From Pinus tabuliformis (taxonomy: Eukaryota; Streptophyta; Pinopsida; Pinales; Pinaceae): a DNA stretch of 64,000 nt. A model generated the notes under the pieces. That model searched no databases, was not told the origin of the DNA, and saw only the letters and a program-made list of their open reading frames with translations. This document shows, in pieces, positions 34,088 to 45,530 of this stretch; positions within the stretch are counted from its first letter, which is position 1, and every line of letters starts with the position of its first letter. The stretch is from positions 1,280,102,277-1,280,166,276 of the forward strand of contig CM062818.1 of assembly GCA_031772625.1 (NCBI GenBank), in the 5' to 3' direction. A program made the position numbers and the translations under genes.

Positions 34088-35942
34088 TTTCACCTCTCTT
34101 TTGTCCTAATTTCCATTATTTTTATAAATAGATGTGGCAAAAATGTCATTTTGCATTTTCCATTGGCTTTGCCAATTTTCTTAGCCATTAGTAACCAATC
34201 AATACCCACACTAAGATATATTGTCCAACATTCAACTTAGAATAAATATCTCATCTACAGTGATTATTATTTTTCCTTTTATTAACTTTCGTTATTTATA
34301 TTTATAATAACTCTAATAATTTGAGAAAGAAAACAATACAACTATATAATAATGGTTAACCTTTCTTTTCGCCCATTGAAACAAACAATTCTCTATCACA
34401 CAATTATAATGATTAAGTCATCGATGCATGTTACAAACTTGGAAACAAGGTTGAGGTCTAAAACTGCATAAAGGTTTGGTCGTCATAATTGGGTAGTTTG
34501 CGATATAATAACCATGCCCAACATGGTTCGATACCAGACAAAGAATGTTATTACACATTGAATTCCTAAACATTAATTTTTCCTTTTATATTTTATTTTC
34601 TCTATTATTTTTACTATATTTATATTTTTTAGGTTTATATTTGTATTTTCACTTCTACTTAATTATTTTCAAATTTTTAGTATTTTTTAATTTTCCTTCA
34701 TTTTTTTACCTTTTTCTACTCATACTACATTTGAACATACATATTTATTGTTATACTGTCTTGCTACTTATTAATTATAACCTTGGAGTGACTACGATGT
34801 TGTAATACTTCAAAATAAATTGAAGTAATGCACAAGGACGTGTACCTTTTTAAAGGATACCATGGGTATTTATGTATAGTGGAAAAAAATTGTGAATAAT
34901 CAAAAGATACTACTTATAATTATTGATATATAAGAATATATAAGAACATATAAAATCCAAAGGTCTAACGGAGTTGAAACCTCGTTTCTGGTAATTATTC
35001 AAAATATATTACTTATAATTATTGAGAGATAAGAATATATAAAATCTAAAGGAGTTGAAATTTCGTTTTGATAATATACGTAACTAATTAGAATATAATT
35101 TTTAAAAAATATTAATAGAGACAATTTATTTGTAAGATAGTATTTTTTATTTGTGATTTTGGAATTGAACACTATTGAATATAGTTAATCACAACAGTGT
35201 TTTATGAATGACTCTCCACTCAATCAAAGGCTTTGCTACACATAATATTTCTACAATGTCCACGCCTAGTGCTCAATCAAGGTAGTATTGTGATTGTTTC
35301 CTTTGCCTCTCAACATCTTTTTCTAGAAGAATGAATTCATGTCATCCCCTCTTCATTTATTAAATAGAAAAAAAAAAAAAAAGAAAAAAGATTGCAAAGG
35401 GATTTGCATCATCTTTGTTTTCAATTTTATTTTTCTTAATATAACTCTTTCTTATTTTTTATTATTATTTTTGTTAATTTTACTTATTCTTATCATTTTT
35501 ATAACTTATTTATATATATTTATTTAAAACTTGAATTTATTATTCACTATTATTATATTTTCTTCATTATTTATTTACTATTATTATCTTTTGTTTATTA
35601 TTTATTATTATTATTTTTGTTGTTTTATTTACTTATATATTAATATTATTTTATTTATTTTATTATTATTATGATCCTGCACTGCATCTACTGAAACTCA
35701 CCTACTCACCTTTCATAAGAGACATAATTGTCCCTCGCTAGCTCCACAAGGTGCCCAAGTGCACTCGGAAACACCGAATGTTATGGCCTTCCAACGTCGA
35801 TGAAACACCACAATGACTTAGACTTTACACAACACAACAAGCAACTTCACGCCCTATGCCTTTAAATCTTACACCATAGTCGCACAACACCCTTCACATA
35901 GTAAACTCAGCCACAATACAAAGATTTATTCCTCTCAAACCT
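34088..35942. other. Gene-free AT-rich DNA
   Basis: No gene recognised. 34545-34800 is T-rich; 35369-35392 is a run of A; 35445-35672 is a degenerate TTATTA/TTTATT array. 35690-35942 is more balanced in base content and would be the interior edge of the LTR remnant to its right. Confidence 0.6.
35445..35672. repeat. (TTATTA)n-like low-complexity tract
   Basis: About 230 bp of imperfect TTATTATT and TTTATT units, with AATAATA on the other strand. Simple-sequence DNA without evident function. Confidence 0.8.
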
Positions 35943-36400
35943 AGACTTTGATACCAACGTAGAAATTAATGGAAGAGAGCCGTGATAAAAGAGAGACGCA
36001 GCTCTTAGGTGAGGCAAAGTCAACCTCAACACTTGAAACACTGACATATATAATGTTACAAAGTGTTCGAGAAGTTTGGAAAAACGGGTTATAAATAGAA
36101 TCTAAGATCTATATAATCTTAATGACAAGAATATGCTTATAATATTGAAAGTCTAGAAATTTCTCCATTATTCTAGAACAACTACCATTTCGAAAGCAAC
36201 TATACATTGGCTTTTATAGATTCTTGTTCCCTTCATTCACGGTCACAATCTTGTAACGGTTGAAGACCAACTATAATACGTTGTTTGAATTTTGCATTGC
36301 TTTTTTGGTTTTTCGTAAGGAACGTTTGTTCCTTATTCTTGTAATAGAGTTTCTTTGATACATCATGCTCCAAAGCTCTCTCTGAAACTAAATGATTTAG
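35943..36400 (-). mobile_element. Possible LTR remnant with primer site
   Basis: On the minus strand 35956-35943 reads TGGTATCAAAGTCT, an initiator tRNA-Met-like primer site. Directly before it is a block starting near 35958 that ends TTTCTACG, close to the CTACA end of C3-type LTRs. A TATAAAAG box on the minus strand near 36220-36213 is placed as a U3/R promoter would be. No matching second LTR is found and the outer limit is a guess. Confidence 0.42.
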
Positions 36401-37499
36401 CAAACAATATGATTGGAGATTATATTTTAGAGTCGTTTTTTATTTAACATTTCGCCCAAAATCAAATGTTTTAGAGAACGATACACTCAATTTCATATTT
36501 AGGAAAAAAGAGTCCATAGTTCTATCATCTCCGATGCTGCAATTTACCTATTAAACAATACAACATCCTCCTTTCCCTTTCGTTTTCCTTTCTAATGAAA
36601 ACATGCAAGCAATCTTCCAATCCATTTTAAGAATTGTGGCTACAACACCATTTTTATAAGCCACAAGGCATTGTGAGTTTACTACTATCACAGTAAGAGA
36701 CGAAGAGTTGGTTGAAAACTACAATTTCTGCCAACATAGTGCACATGGTAGGTAGTAGCATGAGGTCTAATCAACCATCATTGTTGGATCAGAATGATTG
36801 GTAGGATAGTGAGATATATTAATACTCCACACCTAAGCTCTGAATCACCAATACAAATTATGGAGATGCATGAAGTAAGTTTTCCTTGGTTTTCATTCCT
36901 CAAAGCATTTGTCAAATAACAAGCGTGAGTTAGTTGATAAGGTTGGCCTATTGTTAACAAAAGTTTCTTTTCCATTCCTTTTAATACACCCTCTTGGTAA
37001 ATGCCATTTTTACTGTCAGCGCCATTTCTCTATTGTAAAAGAAAAAATTGTTTTTACTTTAGTTTTTATTTATTTATAATTATAAGTAATGAAATTTATT
37101 TTTATTTTTAGAAATCTTGTTATTGGAACGATATATTTATTATAGTGAATGGCATATTCTAAAGTATGTGTGATTTTGTAAATATGTCTTCTTTAAAAAT
37201 AAAATAAAAATAATGTTACCTATCATATATCATAAGTACAGAAATTGATATATATATTTCATTAGTTTTAATAAAAGTCTTTATAAAACATAACTAATCT
37301 CACACTTATTGTGTTTGTTGTAGCTTTGCTAGGTGTCAGTACTACAACCTAAGATGAAAGAGATGTGGTAAAAAAATATCAGTTTGATACTTGGAGCTAT
37401 AAATATAATATTTTATTGTCTATATTAAGTAATATAATTTAAAAATTTATATATTTCAATACAAGGCTTTATTAAAATATACACTTGCACATACACTTC
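36401..37499. other. Gene-free AT-rich DNA
   Basis: No coding resemblance, repeat or RNA gene seen. Confidence 0.55.
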
Positions 37500-37509
37500 A
37501 ATTTCAAAA

Positions 37510-37915
37510 AGATAAGTATTTAAAAATATGAAAATCTAGTTAGTACCTAATGACGGTAGATGTATAATTCATTTACCTTTCAATATAAAATTTTTATAGG
37601 ATATTTAAAAATATTAATTAAAAAAATAATTCAATGTGGGTCATAAATAAAATATTCCATCATAGAAGGTTAACTAAGATGACAAGTTTTTGAAAATATA
37701 TCAATAACAAAGCCAAAAGTGAACAAGTATTTAAAGTATAATTTTTTGTTAGTTCTTGATAATTCAGAGATACATAATTTATTTAATTTTTAGTATAATT
37801 TTTTTATATGATATTTAAAAATATGAATTAAAAAATATTTCAATGTGGGTGATAAATAAAATATTTCATTATAGAAGGTTAAGTAAGATTGGTAAGTTTT
37901 TAAAGGTGACCTTCA
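37510..37915. repeat. Diverged tandem duplication, period about 209 bp
   Basis: Two direct copies, aligned by TTCAATGTGGGT-like anchors at 37631 and 37840 and by ATAGAAGGTTAA near 37665 and 37873. They differ by many substitutions and small indels, so the duplication is old. Confidence 0.75.
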
Positions 37916-37918
37916 AGA

Positions 37919-38425
37919 TATTGTATTTATTTATGCATTTAAAATGAAATTTAAATAACCAAAAATCTATCATGATCCTTATAGATTAAATCTATTCAAG
38001 TGAAAATATTTTTCAAGTTTTCCATTCTAAAAGAAGTTCGCATTTTGAGAGGTTCCATCTCTCTTGGCACTTGGTATATTCGTGATTATGATGGATCTAT
38101 ATCACTGTAAACATAGAGATTATGCAAAGGAACATATATTATCTTCCTTTGCATAATGCGTGTGTTTACACTAGTATAAATCCATCTTAATCATGGATCT
38201 AGGTGGTGGAAAGAGGGATAATTCCTTTGCATAATGTGTGTGTTTACATTAGTATAAATCCATCTTAATCATGGATCTAGGTGGTGCCAAGAAGGATAAA
38301 AAATATCGTGATATGAAAACCTCTTTTATAATGGAAAACTTGAAAAAAGAGTTGCACCTCAATAGATTTAATCTACGCAAAAGCTTGATAAATGCATTAT
38401 ACACTCACATACAATGTGTAATATT
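37919..38425. repeat. Foldback (hairpin) element
   Basis: A large inverted repeat. Inner arms 38084-38132 and 38144-38192 (49 bp each, 11-bp loop) pair with few mismatches. Outer arms 37981-38132 and 38222-38375 also pair, including TAGATTAAATCTA-type ends. Weak pairing extends to about 37919 and 38425. The right arm is present one and a half times because a 78-bp unit is directly duplicated (38146 and 38224). Flanking duplication not established. It resembles a foldback transposon or MITE, or a source of a long hairpin RNA. Confidence 0.7.
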
Positions 38426-38553
38426 TCATTAATTAAATTGTATTTTTAAATTCATAAATGGATACAATGTCTTAAAAGTCCCTTTGTAATTTTTCATTAT
38501 CTAAATTGTATTCTTTAAAGCATAAATGGATACAATGTCTTGAGAGTACTCTA
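38418..38553. repeat. Tandem duplication, 2 x 68 bp
   Basis: Copies 38418-38485 and 38486-38553 share CATAAATGGATACAATGTCT. It abuts the foldback element. Confidence 0.8.
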
Positions 38554-40484
38554 GAGAACTCGTGTAGACTACACAACTTAAATATGCAATTCCAACAAAC
38601 CTATTTAGATATCAACCAAAATTGACTACAAAAGATCCCTGCAAATAACCAAAATGTAAATTAGTAAAACTAATTGAAATGTTTTAAAATGTTTTAACCA
38701 TAGTTATTCTCTTTCTTTATATAATATATGGATATATGAATAAATAACATTGAAATATTCTAATTAACATGGAAAATTAAATATTTTATTTATGAACAAC
38801 ATTGTTGATATTAAAAAAAAAAATTGTTATTAATATATACCTTCAATACATGTCAATATTACTTATAATCTTACATGGTAGAATATTTTACTTATAAAAC
38901 ACATTGATTGCTTTTCTTTCTTTATTTAATTAAACTTTTAAATATAAATTTTCTATCAAGAATTGAATAAATAACGTATCTTCTTCCGGTCATTTCGAAC
39001 TAACTAAATTTTCTTACTTTTAGTTAATTCTCTTTTCTTTTTTAATTTGAAATATTTTACTATGGTCAACAAACATATATAAGAAGTTTAGCTAGAAATA
39101 TATTCATTAAAGTGGATATCCAAATTCTTTGTTTAAGTCTTGTATTGAAACATATATCTTTCTAATTTAATTTACTTAACATAGACATCAATTTTTTTTA
39201 TGACCACATATCCTTCATACTACATTGTAGTATTAGCTAGGTTTTAATACTCGCATCCAACTAAACTACAAAAATCACAATAAGAATGGGATTATCGATG
39301 TTTCATAATTATTTTAATTATAAATAACCAAATATGTGTATTCATTTATGTTTTGTTATAGCCAGTTTTTTAATTTATTTAAAATTTATTTAATTTTTTA
39401 TTTTAAATGGTACAATTGTCAACTCCACATTCAAAATGGCTATTAGACTTACAAATATTATGTATTTGTTAAATTTTTGAATTTTTATCTATTTAAAGGA
39501 TATTTTTTTATATGTTATATGATTATAAATTTATTAAAAAAATTATATAATATAGAATATATTTTATTAATTTTATAATTTTTTGAATAATAATAAAATT
39601 TCCCACTCACAACAAAAAGTGATAGGGGCTTTTGTTGAGAAACTATGTGGGAAAAAATTCATGAATACTAAGGGTTAGTGATATTTGTGATTAGGCTAAA
39701 TATGATCTTGGGTTATTTTTATGACTTAGATACCCCTGAATATTAAGTAATCAAGCCAGAAATTAGTCCCATAGTTAATGTTAGTGTCATATAAATATAG
39801 TAGTCTAGTATGGTTATTTATTCAGTTATCTACAGGGATATTGTAAAAAAAGAAATTCATTTTAAATTGCTTAGCCTCTTAAAAAAAAAAAAAGTAGAAT
39901 GGAAAAATAAAGAAAAGATAGAAAAAGAAACAAAAAATAGAAATTATAAAAAGAAAAATTAAAAGGAAAAAAAAAGAAAAATAAATATAAATATAAATAA
40001 AACCCCGTAGGGTGCACTATTCTAAATGTCACCAAAGTTATGTTTTATTAAGGTTTTCATTTTAAATAACTTAGAAATGACATGAAATGATGTTTTATCA
40101 TTTTCAAAAGTGTTTCCATCTACCAATGACAATGATTTTTCCCGCTTGAATCGACAACGGGGGACAATTTTCGGACCCCACCCTAACCCTTCAGGACATA
40201 ATGGAGGGGGGTGGGGGGGCGAAAGTGGTTTCTAAAAAAACCTCTCTAACTACATGTATATGCCACACCATTTTAAGGGAGCCCTTGTTGATACAACTTA
40301 CCACACCTACCCCCCCCGAAAATCGCCATCCTGCACTTGCTTTCACCTTTTCACCACAACACCATGTGCTCACGCTCACCTATCATCCATCCCCTCATCC
40401 ATGTCACCTCCCCTCAATGTCAGTTGACCGTTACCATTCAAATCACCCGCCAACAACAAATAAACATTGGACAATTAACCTCTC
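38554..40484. other. Gene-free AT-rich DNA with a short GC island
   Basis: No gene recognised. A nested hairpin lies at about 39599-39656 (TTTCCCAC/GTGGGAAA outside, CAACAAAA/TTTTGTTG inside). 39878-39995 is almost pure A/G. From 40150 to 40460 base content shifts to C-rich, with a G-run at 40203-40221 and a C-run near 40310; short frames there look like composition artefacts. Confidence 0.55.
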
Positions 40485-41524
40485 TATTACAGATCATTTT
40501 GGGCACATCAACCCCAACCTACATATCAATACTATTAGGGCCCATCAAACCCTAATTCAGTTGTTACATGCCCTAAAGAAGTCAACCATCAGAATGCCTA
40601 GCTTCCCAAGAAGTTCCATGACTAAGATCATCTAAAAATTGCCTCTAAGAAGATCAGCGCAAGCAGGCCTTTATTAGTGTGTGCTGCAATGCAATCCATA
40701 CGCTCATAGGGTGCTATGGAGCACACTTGAGCCCTCTTTGGCCTGCACTGGGCAAATTTGAGCGAAATTTCATTAGGGTTTGGGAATATTCTTATCCATC
40801 AGATGCATCTAGAAGTTTCCTAAGTTTATCTACTCCTTTGAGCTCGAATTTGGATGAGGAAGGGAATTAAGGAACATCAATCCCTTTGTCCCTTCCTCCA
40901 TGGAACTAAATCCTAAGTTTGAGAGGGCATTCATTATCACCATTTATGGCAAAAATTCCTTCATTCATCTATAAAAAGACCACTCATCTAAGTGATCAAG
41001 GGCTGGAAATCATTGAATTATAGGGAGATGTTGTTAGTATGAGACTTGAGTTAATTTCAAGTATTGTAATGATGTCAAAATGTCTTTCTTGTTATGACGA
41101 GAGGATGGGATTGAACTGGAGGAGTGATGCTAAATCAAGCAACTTGGGTTGTAACTCTTCCTCTTACTAATAAAGTGTTCAAAGCTTTTTCCATATGCTT
41201 GTGTCATTCAATGATTCTTTCATATGTGTATCATGTACATGATTCCATGGTATGTTTAATAAATAGATCATTATCCTATGCTTTGATCAATTTTTGTCTT
41301 CTGTCTGTGTGTAGGTACTCTTCAAGCGGATTAAGTACGGGGAGGAGTGACAAAGTTTGTCAAGGGAGATAAGAAGTAAGCGAAAGGTACAAGTAGGCTT
41401 CTTTACCTCTTATTTAATCTATTGGTCATAGAAAAAGTAGAGAATGCTTTAGACTATTATTCTAGACTTAACTACTAGTCTAGGGGTTTAAGCATTTATC
41501 TGTAGACACTAAAACTTCCCAAGA
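40485..41524 (+). repeat. T1 5' LTR
   Basis: About 1040 bp, roughly 92% identical by eye to 47213-48249. A TATAAAAAG box lies at 40970-40978, a plausible promoter for the element RNA. Confidence 0.87.
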
Positions 41525-41529
41525 CAAAT

Positions 41530-41545
41530 TGGCGACCATATTGGG
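41530..41545 (+). other. T1 primer-binding site candidate
   Basis: TGGCGACCATATTGGG just inside the 5' LTR. Its start resembles the TGGCG-type sites of Tat/Athila-related plant elements. The exact tRNA is not assigned. Confidence 0.5.
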
Positions 41546-43032
41546 TACCACTTATCCATACTAGTAGCTAATCCACCTCCTTAGACACCTTGACATACAT
41601 TACTTGTTGTAATTCATCCTTTTTCATTGATTTTTTGTCAAAATTTGAGGTTAGATGAATCTTGAATGACCTTGTAGGAATCAGCGTAGGCTAGCCTTAG
41701 AGATAGTGCACTACAATGCACCCTCCAATTAGAGACAGTGCATTGCAGCATAGTTATTTCCTCTTTGGCCTGTGCTGATGCTCCGAGGGTCAGATTCCCA
41801 CCCTTGGAATTAAATTGTTTACCAAAATTCTTCTGATTGCTTATTTGCTAATTGTAAATGGATGTCATGTCTCAGAAAATAGGTTTTCATCTCCTTAGCT
41901 AGTCCTACTTTGATTTAATTGATTAATTTTTCTTTAATGTTTTCTTTGTCATTATCAGTCTATAGTCAAAGTTAGAATATGGTCGATTGATCTTTGTTGA
42001 AAGAAAGTGTCATAAAATCGTCTTTTCCTTCAAAAATTGAATTGTCATAAAGTCTTCATTCATGAAAGATCGATTGATTGATATGTCGATATGATTAGTC
42101 TTTTCGTTGAAATTGTCGTAATTCTTAATTTCTTTGAAAATGCAAGTGTCGTAAAGTCTTCCTTTCCTTGAAAGGAAATTGTCGTAAAATCGTCATTTTT
42201 TATGAGAAGAGTTTATTGATCGATTGTGCATTAGTTTTCCTTTTTGTTCATTCACATTAAGGGAAATAAAAAATAAACACATGAATTTTTCATTATAGAT
42301 ATTATGGTTCATGAATGATTGAAAGGAATAGCTAGGGAAATTGCATTAGATGTGTTCTTTGCTCTTTCTCAAAAATCTGATTTCTCTATCCCTACTAGCT
42401 AAGGATTTTCATTGTTAAATTGAACGGAAAGAATGCTTATCATATTAGTTGCATTTTAGGAATTGCGAACATATATCACATGGTAAACCTTGAAAAGAAA
42501 ATTCTAAATAAGATCAACTTAAAATTTATCTAAATTTACCTAATGGAGCATTATCACTTAACGAAAAAATTTAGAGGTCTAGGCTAGAGACGTGTTCTGA
42601 CGTCGTAAAACAAAGTAGTTGTTGCTAACTTGTCTGAAATACATCCTGAGTGCGATACCTAATTCCACATACATGAGTATATCATACCTTATCCATGTAC
42701 CTTTGGGTATATAAGGTGGTGTTACAGTACATAAAGTATATGGGATTGCTCTCACTGTGCGATTTTACATTAAACAATGCTTATACAGATTGTGCCTCCA
42801 CATACTTTCGGGTATATATGGGAGGACAACACTAGGTTCCTATCCATCCTTAGGTAACTGAGTCAGTTGCCTTGTACACTGTGATATGGCAAACATAGCA
42901 TTCAGGGAGATTTCTTTCTCGTACTTCTTGGTTTGCCAAGAGGTATTCTGTAGTTCATAGTTGCTTGGTAAACCTTTTGCCTTGATTATCCCTGCTTTTT
43001 TTTGTTATGTTACTTTGATTAAAATAAATTAA
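41546..43032 (+). other. T1 leader
   Basis: Non-coding. 41995-42215 contains a degenerate array of TGTCGTAAAATCGTC with TTCCTTGAAA spacers. No gene. Confidence 0.55.
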
Positions 43033-44816
43033 TTGACCATGGATAACATCCTCCATGCTCACTCCATAGTTGATCTTAGGTTGAAACATATGGCGACAAA
43101 TCCGGAGTCCACCGATCAAGGAATCCCTTTTCATGGGAATCCTAATCCTTTTCCTTCTTTCAGAAATATTGGTGCTCCTTACATGGCTACATTATCCCTA
43201 CCAAGGCTTACCATTGGTTTTCCAGTATGGTTGTTTTCAACCTCCTTGGTTCAAAATGTCTTAATTTATCCGCAATCGAGTATGCCCTCAACTTGACAAA
43301 ATCAACCTCTAGTTGATCCCAAAGTTGACCCTTTGCCTTCTTCCTCAGTTGTTTCTACCTCCCCTTCTTCCTCTTCGCCTGGTGAAAGTATTGGTACTAG
43401 TAACCAGGTGGATAAGAAGAAGAAGAAAGGGAAGAAGGAGAAGGAGAAGAAAATTCAGTAGAGGGGCAACCAAGCATCCATTGTTTTCAATGCAACATCT
43501 GATGAGAAACTGTCTGTCAAACCCCACAATGTTAGATATCCATGCAAACTTGGTGTGGGAGACCATATTCTTTGAAATTGTCTTGGTATTCCTCAGATCT
43601 TAGAAGAATGGTCTTCCCTTTCACATCATCTTGTGTCATCAACTTCTGGAGATCATGTTGGTGACACACCATCAACTAGTGGTAGTAAAGTTCATGGAAA
43701 GAAGTGTACAATTAAGTTTCCATGTAGGTTATGTGAAGGGAATCACCTCACTCAGCTTTGTCCCTATCTGGATGAAACCAAGAAAGTGTTGGATAACCAT
43801 CCTGCTTCACCGTAGCGATTTCCATCTGGTTACAGGAAACTCTCCCTAAATCCTTCACTAGTTGATGAATTGATTGACCAAAATAAACCGTCGGTCAAAC
43901 CCACTCTCTTTGAAAGTGAATCCTATGAGTCTATACCCGAACCAAATTAGCAGGTCAAGGTAACAGTTGACCTGATTTCACCTTCAGCTAATCGTACCTT
44001 TCTCGTAGAGAGTGAATATGATACCACTCAAGTTATTTTGGTTTCTTCAGATTCTAATGAGGTTGGGGGAAGTCCTCTTGTTCCATCAAGATAGGAGGAA
44101 AATCCTCCTGCTCTCATAAATCAAGGGGTTAATTCTCCTGTTTCTACGATACCCCCTCCAAGTAGTCTAGTCACTTCCTTTGATTGGAATCGACTGGTAG
44201 GATTTCATCTTCCTTCTTACGTGCCTTTCCAGATCATAGTACAAGTTTGTAATATGATTGTATTCGGGCACTATTATAGATGAAGGTGCATCTATGAGTA
44301 TCCTTTCCTCAACTGCTTGGCAAGCGCTCGATTCGCCGCCACTTGTGCCTATTACCAAGAATCTATTACCTTTTAACAGAGGAACTAATCAACCATTAGG
44401 GATCCTCCCTTAGTTACCTATTACTTTGGGGGCAAAAATCATTTATCTGAATGTGATGGTAGTCCCATACCCATTAGATTACAATTTACTTCTAGGGCGT
44501 GACTATGTTTATGATATGGGAGCTATTGTTTCAACACTCTTTCAAGTGATTTGTTTCCAGCATGAAGGCATAATTGTCACCGTTGACTAACATTCATTTA
44601 CCGGTCCAAATATGGCTTCCAATCAACCATCTTCCCTAAATGGTCCTTTTGTAAATGTTCCTTTTGTAACAATGGTATCATCCCCACCACGGGTCAGTTA
44701 TGTGGTAGCCCATTCCATACCTACATCAACTAATGATCAATTCAATGATGCTGTACGTCATGTACTCAGGGCATTGGAACCAGATCTCTTGTTCATGACC
44801 TCATATGGGTCGTGAA
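43033..44816 (+). pseudogene. T1 gag and aspartic protease
   Basis: Frames starting near 43033 give a gag-like region with a Lys/Glu-rich patch (43408-43458), then RYPCKLGVGDH and KFPCRLCEGNHLTQLCPYLD, knuckle-like Cys/His pairs near 43720. After several frame changes the protease appears: SYVPFQIIVQVCNMIV, DEGASMSILSSTAWQAL at 44279-44329, LGILP, LGAKIIYLNVMVV, DYNLLLGRDYVYDMGAIVS and FQHEGIIVTVD. DEGA in place of DSGA is, as I recall, found in this lineage. The tail (SPPRVSYVVAHSIP, VLRALEPDLL) is a conserved end. Many stops and frameshifts. Confidence 0.72.
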
Positions 44817-45124
44817 ACCAAGGAATACAAGGATAGTTCCTTGTCTTGTGTCAAACTCATTAAAAAATGAAACAAAGAATATGAAGATATTTCTTTCACT
44901 GTGTTAAACCTCATTAAAAAATGAAACAGGCCCACGAGAATAGTTCCTAGTATTGTCTCAAACTTGTTTAAAAATGAAACAAGGAATATGAGCAGAGAAA
45001 CAAGGTCCCAAGTACCAAGTCGAGTCTTTGATTAGATCTCGTAAAATACCAGTTGAGTCTTTCACTTTACCTCGTAAACGAACCTTCATTCCATCCACTT
45101 GATAGCCACGAGTCGTCTACTTAG
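44817..45124 (+). repeat. T1 short repeat array 1
   Basis: About three or four degenerate 50-60 bp units with TCATTAAAAAATGAAACA and AATAGTTCCT. Related to the array at 45.3-45.5 kb. Confidence 0.65.
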
Positions 45125-45316
45125 GTGAATCTAATGAAGCTTGGGGGGCATGCACCTAGTGGTAAAGTTAGGTTTCCTTGTAGGTTATGTGGAGGGAATC
45201 ACCCCATTGACATTTGTCCCTATCTGGACAAAGCCAAAAAAGTGTTGGATAATCGTCCTGCTTCACCGCAGCAAGTTCCATCTGGTTACAGGAGACTCTC
45301 CCTTTCATCATACTAA
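45125..45316 (+). pseudogene. Second copy of the T1 gag knuckle segment
   Basis: VRFPCRLCGGNHPIDICPYL, DKAKKVLDNRPASP and QVPSGYRRLSL repeat the segment at about 43702-43850 of the same element, downstream of the protease. This copy is open throughout and closer to a clean knuckle (CX2CX3HX4C). A segmental duplication or recombination with another family member could explain it. Confidence 0.75.
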
Positions 45317-45530
45317 GGGCATGTAAACCAATTTCAAGCATAGTTTTTTGCTTTGAGCTTGTTTAAAAGCGAAACTGAATTCAAGAATAGTTTTTTGTTT
45401 TAAGCTTGTGTAAAAATGAAATTGAATCCAAGAATATTTTTTCATTTCGAGCTTGTGTAAACATGAAACTAAACCCCAGCATAGTTCCCTATGGTTCAAG
45501 CTTGTGTAAAAATGAACCCATTTTCCATTT
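45317..45530 (+). repeat. T1 short repeat array 2
   Basis: Four degenerate units of about 50 bp with AGCTTGTGTAAAAATGAAAC and CAAGAATAGTTTTTT. Together with array 1 it brackets the duplicated knuckle. Confidence 0.68.

Noticed and set aside
34545..34805. Hydrophobic 86-codon frame, membrane protein candidate
   Set aside because: The sequence is T-rich low complexity; Phe/Leu/Tyr richness is a composition effect.
40170..40195. Telomere-like ACCCTAACCC
   Set aside because: A single occurrence, not a TTTAGGG array.
40201..40635. 144-codon Pro/His/Thr-rich frame in the C-rich island
   Set aside because: No motif, strong base bias, and it crosses into the T1 LTR.
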